Shown piece by piece: positions 27,716 through 35,753 of a DNA stretch of 64,000 nt (position 1 is its first letter; the number at the start of each line of letters is the position of its first letter). The translations under genes were made by a program, and so were the position numbers. A model generated the notes under the pieces. That model worked only from the letters and a program-made list of their open reading frames with translations, was not told where the DNA came from and did not search any database. The DNA is from an uncultured Bacteroidales bacterium (lineage in GTDB: Bacteria; Bacteroidota; Bacteroidia; Bacteroidales; F082): contig CAMYYD010000005.1 in assembly GCA_947303395.1 (NCBI GenBank), positions 116,307 to 180,306 of the forward strand, in the 5' to 3' direction.

Positions 27716-28549
27716 ATGAAAACTCCTAATTATCTTAAAAAAGGCTCGAAGATTGCGCTCGTGGCGCCGGCGAGGAAGATTGAGCGCGATGAGATTGCCG
27801 CGGCAGTGAAATGGATTGAAGAAAAAGGCTTTGTGGCTGTTTACGACGACCGCTTATTCGCTGAGTATCACCAACTTGCAGGTGATGATGACTTTCGTGC
27901 CAGCGTGTTGCAAGATTATCTCGACAGAGATGACATCGATGCGATTTTGTGCGTTCGTGGCGGCTACGGAACCATCCGTATTGTTGATAAACTCGACTTC
28001 AAGAAGTTTGAAAAACATCCGAAATGGATTGTCGGATATAGCGACGTGACGGTGCTGCATGCCAAGATGCAACAGCTTGGTTATCAAAGCATTCATGGAA
28101 CGATGGCAATAAATTTCGAAAAGAATACACCAGAGGCACTGGAATCATTATATGATGCATTAACAGGAAAATGGAACGCCGTAGAGACGCACAGCCGTGC
28201 GTCTCTACACAACGTTCCAATCATTGGCGGAAACCTTTCTGTTCTCTATTCAATGTTGGGTTCCGACCTGTTTCCGGAAACGGATGGAAAGATTTTGTTT
28301 ATTGAGGATTTGGACGAATATCTTTATCACATCGACCGCATGATGATGGGACTGAAACGCGCTGGAAAACTGGCAAATCTGAAGGCTTTGCTGGTCGGAG
28401 CGTTCACCGACATGCACGACAATACAATCCCATTCGGCATGACAGCCAAAGAAATCATTTTCGAGAAAGTGAAAGAATACGGATATCCAGTTATTTGGGA
28501 TTATCCAGCGGGACATGTGGATAATAACCTCGCAATAGTGCTCGGTTAA
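27716..28549 (+). CDS. LD-carboxypeptidase (LdcA/MccF family, S66), C-terminally short
   Basis: S66 peptidases remove the terminal D-Ala from tetrapeptide stems during murein recycling. The 277-aa protein starts LKKGSKIALVAPAR and has the Ser nucleophile in GYSDVTVLH (about residue 111), the Glu in FIEDLDEYLYHIDRM and the His in PAGHVDNN, so the Ser-Glu-His triad is intact. Two oddities: residues 156-164 (VETHSRASL) come from an inserted palindrome, and the protein stops right after AIVLG, where related enzymes usually carry roughly 20 more residues; the octamer array D begins 2 nt later. Activity is plausible but stability may be affected. It is convergent with radA. Confidence 0.87.
   Translation: MKTPNYLKKGSKIALVAPARKIERDEIAAAVKWIEEKGFVAVYDDRLFAEYHQLAGDDDFRASVLQDYLDRDDIDAILCVRGGYGTIRIVDKLDFKKFEKHPKWIVGYSDVTVLHAKMQQLGYQSIHGTMAINFEKNTPEALESLYDALTGKWNAVETHSRASLHNVPIIGGNLSVLYSMLGSDLFPETDGKILFIEDLDEYLYHIDRMMMGLKRAGKLANLKALLVGAFTDMHDNTIPFGMTAKEIIFEKVKEYGYPVIWDYPAGHVDNNLAIVLG
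28181..28208. repeat. VETHGRASL palindrome, copy 2 (inside the LD-carboxypeptidase gene)
   Basis: A 28-nt palindrome with half site GTAGAGACGCAC and one central mismatch, read in frame as VETHSRASL. It is flanked by TGGAACG on the left and CGTTCCA on the right, so the inverted symmetry extends beyond the element. Confidence 0.92.
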
Positions 28550-28551
28550 TT

Positions 28552-28627
28552 ATCAGTTGTTCAGTTAATCAGTTGTTCAGTTGTTCAGTTAAACTAGTCA
28601 ACTGATTAACTGATTAACTGAATAACT
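28552..28627. repeat. Octamer inverted-repeat array, copy D
   Basis: Left arm AGTTGTTC, AGTTAATC, AGTTGTTC, AGTTGTTC, AGTT; right arm AACTGATT, AACTGATT, AACTGAAT, AACT. It lies between the convergent LD-carboxypeptidase and radA genes and overlaps the 3' end of radA: the last codons of radA (TTC AGT TAA) are repeat sequence. Confidence 0.85.
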
Positions 28628-29987
28628 CCTTGAAAAGTTGCCCTATCGTTGCAATCGGCACAACTTTTATTTTGAATTTGCTGGTATCGAGACCTTTGAC
28701 GCTGTATTTCGAGACGAAAATCTTGTCGAAACCGAGTTTGTCGGCTTCCGCGATGCGCGCTTCCACCCTATTAACGGCTCTGACTTCACCTGAAAGTCCC
28801 ACTTCGGCTGCGAAAGCGCAACGACCATCGATGGCGACATCCTCACTCGACGACAAAACCGCCGCCATCACTGCGAGATCCATGGCAGGGTCGTCAACAC
28901 GAAGGCCGCCGGCGATGTTCAAAAACACGTCTTTTGCTCCTAGACGGAAACCAGCACGTTTTTCGAGAACCGCCAGAAGCATGTTCAACCTTCTGATATC
29001 GAAGCCTGTACTCGACCTCTGAGGCGTTCCGTATGCCGCCGAGCTCACCAATGCCTGCGTCTCGACAAGCATCGGGCGCAAACCTTCAACCATGGCTGCG
29101 ATAGCGATACCGCTGACAGCTGTCTCACGCTGCGAAAGCAAGATTTCACTAGGGTTTTTGACCTCTCTCAGGCCTTCAGCGTTCATTTCGAAGATTCCGA
29201 GTTCTGACGAGGAGCCGAAACGGTTTTTCACCGTTCTTAAAATCCTGAAACCATAGTGTCGGTCGCCTTCAAACTGAATAACCGTATCTACGATATGCTC
29301 CAAAATCTTAGGTCCGGCGATGGTGCCGTCCTTGGTGATGTGACCGATTAAAAACACCGGAATATGCAATGATTTCGCAATCTTGTTCATCTCAGCCGCC
29401 GTCTCACGAATCTGACTGATGCTTCCTGCTGTCGCTTCCACTGAAGGCGACTCCAAGGTCTGAATCGAGTCGATAATCATGATGTCGGGCATCACATCTT
29501 TGACATGTTTCAAGATGTTTTGAGTGTCGGTTTCATTGAGTATCAAACAGTTATCGTTTTTTATCCCGATTCTGTCGGCACGCATTTTTATTTGCTGTTG
29601 ACTTTCCTCACCCGAGACATAAAGCACCTTTTTATTATTAAGATGCAGCGCCATCTGCAGCAGCAAGGTCGATTTTCCGATGCCAGGCTCGCCGCCAAGA
29701 AGCACCAGAGAACCCGGGACAAGTCCGCCGCCCAGCACGCGGTTCAGCTCTTCGTAACCCATATCAATACGCTCCTCCTGAGCGCTTGTTACCTCACGAA
29801 TTGGAGTCGGCTTGCTTTTAAAGCTTTGAAAATCAACATCTTTTGAAACGGATTTACTGTCTTTTCCTGTGACAACCGTTTCTTCTACGTAACTGTTCCA
29901 TGCTCCGCAACCAGGGCAATGTCCGATCCATTTCGGAGACTCATTACCACATTCTTTGCAGAAAAATACCGTTTTAGTTTTTGACAT
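28614..29987 (-). CDS. radA: DNA repair protein RadA
   Basis: RadA is a RecA-like ATPase/helicase that drives branch migration in recombinational repair. The 457-aa protein has the N-terminal zinc finger (CKECGNESPKWIGHCPGC, residues 10-27), Walker A GGEPGIGKST, the RadA-specific KNRFG motif (VKNRFGSSSELG) and a C-terminal Lon-like domain (GGLRVDDPAMDLAV, GLSGEVRAVNRVE). It is complete, but its last residues FS and the stop codon are encoded by the octamer repeat array D, so the extreme C-terminus has been set by the repeat. Confidence 0.97.
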   Translation of the reverse strand: MSKTKTVFFCKECGNESPKWIGHCPGCGAWNSYVEETVVTGKDSKSVSKDVDFQSFKSKPTPIREVTSAQEERIDMGYEELNRVLGGGLVPGSLVLLGGEPGIGKSTLLLQMALHLNNKKVLYVSGEESQQQIKMRADRIGIKNDNCLILNETDTQNILKHVKDVMPDIMIIDSIQTLESPSVEATAGSISQIRETAAEMNKIAKSLHIPVFLIGHITKDGTIAGPKILEHIVDTVIQFEGDRHYGFRILRTVKNRFGSSSELGIFEMNAEGLREVKNPSEILLSQRETAVSGIAIAAMVEGLRPMLVETQALVSSAAYGTPQRSSTGFDIRRLNMLLAVLEKRAGFRLGAKDVFLNIAGGLRVDDPAMDLAVMAAVLSSSEDVAIDGRCAFAAEVGLSGEVRAVNRVEARIAEADKLGFDKIFVSKYSVKGLDTSKFKIKVVPIATIGQLFKELFS

Positions 29988-30006
29988 ATGTTTTTTTAAT
30001 TTTCTG

Positions 30007-30014
30007 CAAAGATA
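30007..30014 (-). promoter_or_regulatory. Promoter -7 element of radA
   Basis: The reverse strand reads TATCTTTG, an exact TAnnTTTG match about 20 nt upstream of the radA ATG. Confidence 0.6.
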
Positions 30015-30041
30015 ATTCTTTTTTTATTACGAATAATGTTG

Positions 30042-30049
30042 TATTTTTG
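30042..30049 (+). promoter_or_regulatory. Promoter -7 element of the RND efflux operon
   Basis: TATTTTTG matches TAnnTTTG about 47 nt upstream of the adaptor gene ATG and is divergent from the radA promoter. No local repressor gene (TetR, MarR) was found. Confidence 0.6.
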
Positions 30050-30096
30050 CGTTTTGAAAATAGTGTAAGAATAATAACAAATTAAATTTATAAACT

Positions 30097-31224
30097 ATGA
30101 ACAAAAGGTATTTTTTGATATGCTCAATGTTGGCATTGGTCAGCTGCATATTAACGTCTTGCGAAGAGCAACAGGCTCCCGATCTACATGTGAAATACGA
30201 GACCAAAGTGCTTCAGCCTGAATCAATAGTGTATAACATGTCATTCCCTGCCACTACCAGTGGAACGACAGAAATTAAGGTTTATCCGCAGGTGGACGGC
30301 ACCATCATTGAGAAAAAATTCACCACTGGTACGAAAGTCGAGAAAGGTCAGACGATTTACACAATCGACCCGACAGAGTTCCAGCTCAACGTACAGGCTG
30401 CCGAAGCCAATCTGGCTGTCGCAAAGGCTCAAATGGAAACCACAAAACTCCAATATGAGTCAAATCAGGAGCTTTATAACAAGAAAATCATCAGCGAATA
30501 TGTGCTGAAAACCAGTTTGAATGAGTTTAATTCGGCAAAAGCATTGGTGCTTCAGGCCGAAGCCCAGCTCAACATCGCGAGAACCAACCTCGGCTATTGC
30601 ACTGTCACAGCTCCTGTAACAGGTTACATCGATGCAAACGGCTTTGACGAAGGTGATATGGCAACACGCACACAATACCTCTGCACCGTCAGCGACAACA
30701 GCATCGTTGACGCCGACTTCTCACTTACAGAGACACAGCTGCTTCAAACAGTTAAAGAATACGGATTACGTGTGACGGACAAAGGTTTGGAAGGCCCAAA
30801 GGGTAAGTTTATCGGTGACATCTTGCCACATCTTAAACTCAAACTCAAGGACGGCTCATATTATAATCACGATGGTATTGTGACGAAAATTGGCGCCATT
30901 GTCAACACCCAAACAGGTACTGTGCCATGTACGGCCGAGTTCCCAAATCCTGACGGAGTGTTGCGTTCAGGCATGGTTACCAACTTAATCATACCGTTTG
31001 ATATAGACAATGTGCTTTGTCTGCCACAAACAGCAGCTGTACGTCTTCAGGATCAGCTGATGTTTTATCGTATCAAAGCTGACGGTACGGTGGAAGGCAT
31101 TATTTGTGAGGCATTCCCATCAAACGATGGCAAAGAATACTATATCTTAAACGGGTTGAACGCAGGCGACGAGGTGGTCACCAACGGCGTGCGCAAATTA
31201 TCAAACGGTGTTAAAGTTAGATAG
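30097..31224 (+). CDS. RND efflux periplasmic adaptor (AcrA/MexA type) lipoprotein
   Basis: A 375-aa membrane fusion protein. Lipoprotein signal ending ILTSCEEQQ; barrel-sandwich (lipoyl-like) halves with VDGTIIEKKFTTGTKVEKGQTIYTIDP and GYCTVTAPVTGYID flanking the helical hairpin (NVQAAEANLAVAKAQMETTK...LQAEAQLNIARTNL); then beta-barrel and membrane-proximal domains with GMVTNLIIPF and EVVTNGVRKLSNG. It links the RND pump to the outer-membrane channel. The pump gene starts 2 nt after its stop. Substrates unknown (drugs, detergents or bile salts are typical). Confidence 0.93.
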   Translation: MNKRYFLICSMLALVSCILTSCEEQQAPDLHVKYETKVLQPESIVYNMSFPATTSGTTEIKVYPQVDGTIIEKKFTTGTKVEKGQTIYTIDPTEFQLNVQAAEANLAVAKAQMETTKLQYESNQELYNKKIISEYVLKTSLNEFNSAKALVLQAEAQLNIARTNLGYCTVTAPVTGYIDANGFDEGDMATRTQYLCTVSDNSIVDADFSLTETQLLQTVKEYGLRVTDKGLEGPKGKFIGDILPHLKLKLKDGSYYNHDGIVTKIGAIVNTQTGTVPCTAEFPNPDGVLRSGMVTNLIIPFDIDNVLCLPQTAAVRLQDQLMFYRIKADGTVEGIICEAFPSNDGKEYYILNGLNAGDEVVTNGVRKLSNGVKVR

Positions 31225-31226
31225 CC

Positions 31227-34200
31227 ATGGAGAAGGGTAAGAAACAAAAATTCTTTGTGAAGCACTGGGTGGCAGCTTTTGCCGTCGGTGTGCTTGTCTG
31301 CCTCATCGGAGGGGTGAGCATTTTCACTTTGCCAATAGAACAATATCCTGACATTGCACCTCCGATGGTGATTGTTTCGGGTTATTACAGCGGAGCAGAT
31401 GCCAATGCTGTGATGAAATCGGTTATCATGCCTATCGAGGAACAAATCAATGGTGTTGAAGACATGATGTACATCTCTTCCACCGCCAATTCCAACGGTA
31501 CCGCTGAAATATCTGTTTATTTCAAACAAGGCACCGATGCCGACCAAGCTACGGTCAACGTGCAAAACCGTGTCAACCAGGCGCTGGGATTGCTTCCATC
31601 GGAGGTAACACAGCAAGGTGTCACAGTGACGAAGAGTGTGAACTCCATTCTTCAAATTTTAAGCTTGGAAAGCACCGATGATAAATTCGACCAGAGATTT
31701 ATCTCCAACTTCCTTGACATCAATGTGGTTCCGGCCATCAGCCGTGTCACTGGTGTCGGACGAATCCAGCTCATCGGCGACAAATACGGCGTGCGTATCT
31801 GGATGAAACCAGACGTGATGGGTTTATATGGCATCACACCTGAGGAAATAATCTATGCCATCAACGAACAGAACCTCGTTTCGCCTATAGGAAGATTTGA
31901 GAACTCAACCGATAAAATCGACATTGAATTTCTCGGTCTGCTCAACGACATGAGCGAATTCGAACAAATCATAGTGCGCGCCACACCTGACGGCGAAATC
32001 CTTCGACTGTCGGACGTGGCAAACGTGGAACTCGGAACAAAGTCATACGACTTCCGCACCGATATTGACGGGCATCCGGGAACTATGTTCATCATCAACC
32101 AGGCACCTGGCGCCAATGCGACAAAAGTCAATGCGGAAATCAACAAGACTCTTGACGAAATCGCAAAGACTTTGCCGGCAGGACTCGAATTCAAGAGACT
32201 TGAGACATCTGACGACTTCTTAAACGCATCAATGCGCAGTGTTATTGAGACACTTATCATTGCCATCTTATTGGTGATTTTCGTCGTTTATCTGTTCTTG
32301 CAGGATTTCAAGGCTACTTTGATACCTTCGATTTCAATCATCATCGCATTGGTGGGCACCTTCTCCATAGTATATATCATGGGCTTCACGCTCAACTTGC
32401 TGACGCTATTCGGCTTGGTGCTTGCCATTGGTACTGTTGTGGACGATGCCATCGTGGTCGTTGAGGCTGTTATGTCGAAGTTGGAGACAGGCAAATACAA
32501 ATCAGCAGCATCAGCCACCACTGACGCTCTCAACGAGGTAACAGCAGCTTGTATTTCAACAACATTGGTGTTCATGGCAGTGTTTATCCCTGTCACCTTC
32601 ATGTCGGGAACACAAGGCACCTTCTTCAAGCAGTTCGGTTTCATCATGGCTGGTTCGGTTGCTATCTCAACCCTCTCTGCTCTGATTATCTGCCCTGCAT
32701 TATGCGCCCTTCTGTTCAAGCCTAAAAATCCTAACGAGGAAGTGCATAAAGGCCTCAATTATTATGTGAAAAAAGGTTACGATGCCGCATTCAACGCATT
32801 GTTGAACAAATACATCAGAAGCGTCAGCAAATTCATTAAGCGTCCGGCTTTTTCATGGATTTTACTGTTAGCGTTCAGTGCAGGTCTCGTATGGCTGATG
32901 ACCACATCGCAGAAAGACCTTGTGCCTCAGGAAGACCAAGGATTCCTCTTGGTTGACGTGACCATGGCACCAGGTACATATCTTAACGAGACAGAAGCAA
33001 CCACCAAAAAACTTGAGGATTACATCCGTTCTCTTGACGACACCGAGCTCGTTGGAGCAGTCACAGGATACTCCCTTATGAACGGTGGTGCCGGAACCAA
33101 CTACGCCTCACTGATGGTGCGACTGAAAAACTGGGAAGAGCGTGATTTTTACAGCATTGCACAAATGCAGATGTCAATTTATATGTGGGCAATTGTCAAC
33201 ATGCCAGAGGCCGACGTCACACCATTCCAGATGCCTCAGATTCCAGGATACGGTACCGGTTCAATGATGGAATTGAACTTGCAAGACCGTTCAGGAACAG
33301 GCGATAATGAGGGTTTTGTCGCAATGGCTGCCGAGTTTACACAAAAACTTAACCAACGTCCTGAGGTATCTGCGGCAATGGCATCTTATTCGCCAGATTA
33401 TCCGAAATATCGCCTTGATGTCGATGTTGTTGCATGCAAACGCAAAGGCATCTCGCCCAAAACTGTGGTGTCAACAATAGGAACCAACCTTGCCGGAAGT
33501 TACATCGGAAACTACATTCAATACGGAAAAGTGTATCAAGTGCTGGTGCAGGCAGATAGCGAATACCGTCTGGATTCGAGTGCTTTGGACAATATTTTCG
33601 TACCAGTTGGCGAAGGGATGGCACCTGTCTCTGAGTTTGTCTCACTCTCTTTGACAACAGGACCGGCACAGGAACGCAGATTTAACCTCTTCCCATGTTA
33701 CAACATGTGTGTTATGCCGGCTTCAGGATATTCGACAACAGACGTGCGAATCGCTATCGACGAGCTGATGGCTGAAGTATTCCCTGACGGTTACGGCTAC
33801 GAGTTTGGCGGTATGGCACGTGAGGAAGCGGCAAATGCCGAATCAAACGACACTGTTATCATTTATAGCATTGCAGTGCTTCTCATTTACCTCATCCTTG
33901 CATGTCTCTACAACTCGTTGTTCATTCCGTTAGCGGTGTTGCTCTCTATCCCGTTCGGTATGTTCGGCGCATATTTAGTGATGCGACCGCTTGCAGCGTT
34001 GGGTATCAATATCAACATCTACGTGCAAACCGGTGTCATTATGTTGATGGGTCTGGTTGCCAAGACAGCTATCCTCATCACAGAGTTCGCTATGCAGAAA
34101 CGTGAAGAAGGATTATCGCCTTACGATGCCGCCATCGGTGCTTGCAAAGATCGTCTGCGTCCTATCCTCATGACCGTTCTTACCATGATTATAGGTATGA

Positions 34201-34379
34201 TTCCGCTTATCGTGGAAGGCGGTGCCGGTGCTATTGGAAATAAATCACTTGCTATATGCGTGGTCGGTGGTATGATAGTCGGAACAATAGCGATTTTGTT
34301 CATAACTCCGGCTTTGTATATAGTATTCCAGAAAGTTCACGAGCGACTAACTCCAGATAATAAAGAAGATGAAGACTAA
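31227..34379 (+). CDS. RND multidrug efflux transporter (AcrB/HAE1 type)
   Basis: A 1050-aa inner-membrane proton antiporter, normal length for HAE1 pumps. It shows the expected pattern: TM1 (AAFAVGVLVCLIGGVSIF), periplasmic porter domain, the TM4 proton-relay pair in GTVVDDAIVVVEAV, the GFxxxMAGSVAIST helix, second porter domain, and a second set of helices with NSLFIPLAVLLSIPFGMFGA and GLVAKTAILITEF. The relay Asp-Asp is intact, so it should be active. It is the middle gene of adaptor-pump-channel. Confidence 0.96.
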   Translation: MEKGKKQKFFVKHWVAAFAVGVLVCLIGGVSIFTLPIEQYPDIAPPMVIVSGYYSGADANAVMKSVIMPIEEQINGVEDMMYISSTANSNGTAEISVYFKQGTDADQATVNVQNRVNQALGLLPSEVTQQGVTVTKSVNSILQILSLESTDDKFDQRFISNFLDINVVPAISRVTGVGRIQLIGDKYGVRIWMKPDVMGLYGITPEEIIYAINEQNLVSPIGRFENSTDKIDIEFLGLLNDMSEFEQIIVRATPDGEILRLSDVANVELGTKSYDFRTDIDGHPGTMFIINQAPGANATKVNAEINKTLDEIAKTLPAGLEFKRLETSDDFLNASMRSVIETLIIAILLVIFVVYLFLQDFKATLIPSISIIIALVGTFSIVYIMGFTLNLLTLFGLVLAIGTVVDDAIVVVEAVMSKLETGKYKSAASATTDALNEVTAACISTTLVFMAVFIPVTFMSGTQGTFFKQFGFIMAGSVAISTLSALIICPALCALLFKPKNPNEEVHKGLNYYVKKGYDAAFNALLNKYIRSVSKFIKRPAFSWILLLAFSAGLVWLMTTSQKDLVPQEDQGFLLVDVTMAPGTYLNETEATTKKLEDYIRSLDDTELVGAVTGYSLMNGGAGTNYASLMVRLKNWEERDFYSIAQMQMSIYMWAIVNMPEADVTPFQMPQIPGYGTGSMMELNLQDRSGTGDNEGFVAMAAEFTQKLNQRPEVSAAMASYSPDYPKYRLDVDVVACKRKGISPKTVVSTIGTNLAGSYIGNYIQYGKVYQVLVQADSEYRLDSSALDNIFVPVGEGMAPVSEFVSLSLTTGPAQERRFNLFPCYNMCVMPASGYSTTDVRIAIDELMAEVFPDGYGYEFGGMAREEAANAESNDTVIIYSIAVLLIYLILACLYNSLFIPLAVLLSIPFGMFGAYLVMRPLAALGININIYVQTGVIMLMGLVAKTAILITEFAMQKREEGLSPYDAAIGACKDRLRPILMTVLTMIIGMIPLIVEGGAGAIGNKSLAICVVGGMIVGTIAILFITPALYIVFQKVHERLTPDNKEDED

Positions 34380-34398
34380 TTTAAAGAAAGGTGTATCT

Positions 34399-35748
34399 AT
34401 GAAAAGGTATATAATTGTTTTATTAGTCGGGATGCTGTTTTTACCAAGCTGCTCCCTCTATAAGAAATATGAGTCAGATGCCACCGTTGACGAGAAGATT
34501 ATGGGTGATGTCATTGATTCACAAGACACAACATCTATTGGCGATATCAACTGGCGCGACATCTTCACTGATCCGCTGCTTCAGAATCTTATCGACGACG
34601 CATTGGAAAACAACACCGACATGCGGACGACCCAGCTCAGCATCGAGCAGGCTCAGAACTCATTGAAAGCCGCAAAATGGGGTTATGCGCCTACTTTTGC
34701 TTTTGCTCCTCAAGCTACAATTACAAATCTGGGTGGCAACACCAGCAATAGCGTTCTGATTCCTGTAACGGCAAGTTGGCAGATAGGCCTCTTCGGTCAG
34801 ACCAGAAGTCAAATCAGAAAGTCGAAGTCGCAAATCGCATACTATCAGGATTTACGACAAGCCATGAAGGTAAGTTTGGCAGCCAATGTCGCCAATATTT
34901 ATTATTTGCTGGTAATGCTCGATCATGAATTGGAACTTGCCGAGTATTTCGAAGGACTTTACGAGGAATCATACAATTCAACAGAAGCCTTGTTTAATGC
35001 CGGTATTTATAAAAGCCCGGCCGTTTATCAGATGGAAGCCTCGTTAGAAGAGATTCGCATCGAGATTGTCGACTTACGTAACACTATCGCCGCTACCGAA
35101 GCATCGCTGTGTCTTTTGCTTGCCGAGCCGCCACATCACATCGAGCGCGCCAAGTTTGGAGAGTTCCAGATGCCTGAGCAGATTCATATCGGTTTGCCGG
35201 CACGACTTCTCGACGCTCGTCCGGATGTCCGCATGGCAGAACGCAATATGGAGATTGCTTACTATAGCACACAGCAGGCACGACAGGATTTCTATCCTAA
35301 CATCACCATCAGCGGTTTGGTCGGTTTCACTGGCACATTCGACGCTCTTGACTTCATCGCACAGGCGGTTGGTGAGTTGACACAGCCTATCTTCCAAGGC
35401 GGACGACTCAGAGCTCAAGTCAGAAACGCAAAGAAAGAACAGGAAAAGGCGGAGTTGGAATTTGTTCAAACACTTTATAACGCAGGCAGCGAGGTTTACC
35501 AATATCTAAAAGATTGCCAAACTGCTGAAGAAAAGGCTGAGCACATCGAAATCCGCGTGAATGCGCTTCAGGAGGCTTATTCAGCCACAAAAGAGTTGAT
35601 GAACAATGGCAACACGACTTATTTGGAAGTGCTCACTGCGCAGGAGTCGCTGCTATCGGCTGAATTCACAAGGGTTCAAAACCAATATGAGATGGTTCAG
35701 GCACTCATTAACCTGTACTCCTCATTAGGAGGTTTCGGAACAAAGTAA
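34399..35748 (+). CDS. Outer-membrane efflux channel (TolC/OprM type) lipoprotein
   Basis: A 449-aa outer-membrane factor completing the tripartite pump. Lipoprotein signal MKRYIIVLLVGMLFLPSCSLYKK; two tandem OEP repeats of long helices and strands, with DWRDIF-like INWRDIFTDPLLQNLIDDALENN, ARLLDARPDVRMAERNMEIA and QEKAELEFVQTLYNAGSEVYQ. The track's start at 34369 would overlap the pump gene; the ATG at 34399, preceded by AAAGAAAGG, gives a proper signal peptide and is preferred. It ends 10 nt before the perfect palindrome that separates it from the radical SAM gene. Confidence 0.93.
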   Translation: MKRYIIVLLVGMLFLPSCSLYKKYESDATVDEKIMGDVIDSQDTTSIGDINWRDIFTDPLLQNLIDDALENNTDMRTTQLSIEQAQNSLKAAKWGYAPTFAFAPQATITNLGGNTSNSVLIPVTASWQIGLFGQTRSQIRKSKSQIAYYQDLRQAMKVSLAANVANIYYLLVMLDHELELAEYFEGLYEESYNSTEALFNAGIYKSPAVYQMEASLEEIRIEIVDLRNTIAATEASLCLLLAEPPHHIERAKFGEFQMPEQIHIGLPARLLDARPDVRMAERNMEIAYYSTQQARQDFYPNITISGLVGFTGTFDALDFIAQAVGELTQPIFQGGRLRAQVRNAKKEQEKAELEFVQTLYNAGSEVYQYLKDCQTAEEKAEHIEIRVNALQEAYSATKELMNNGNTTYLEVLTAQESLLSAEFTRVQNQYEMVQALINLYSSLGGFGTK

Positions 35749-35753
35749 AAAAT

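Noticed and set aside
30097-35748. Heavy-metal (CusA-type) RND system
   Set aside because: The pump has the HAE1-type VDDAIVVVEAV relay and no methionine-rich metal motifs; a multidrug-type pump fits better.
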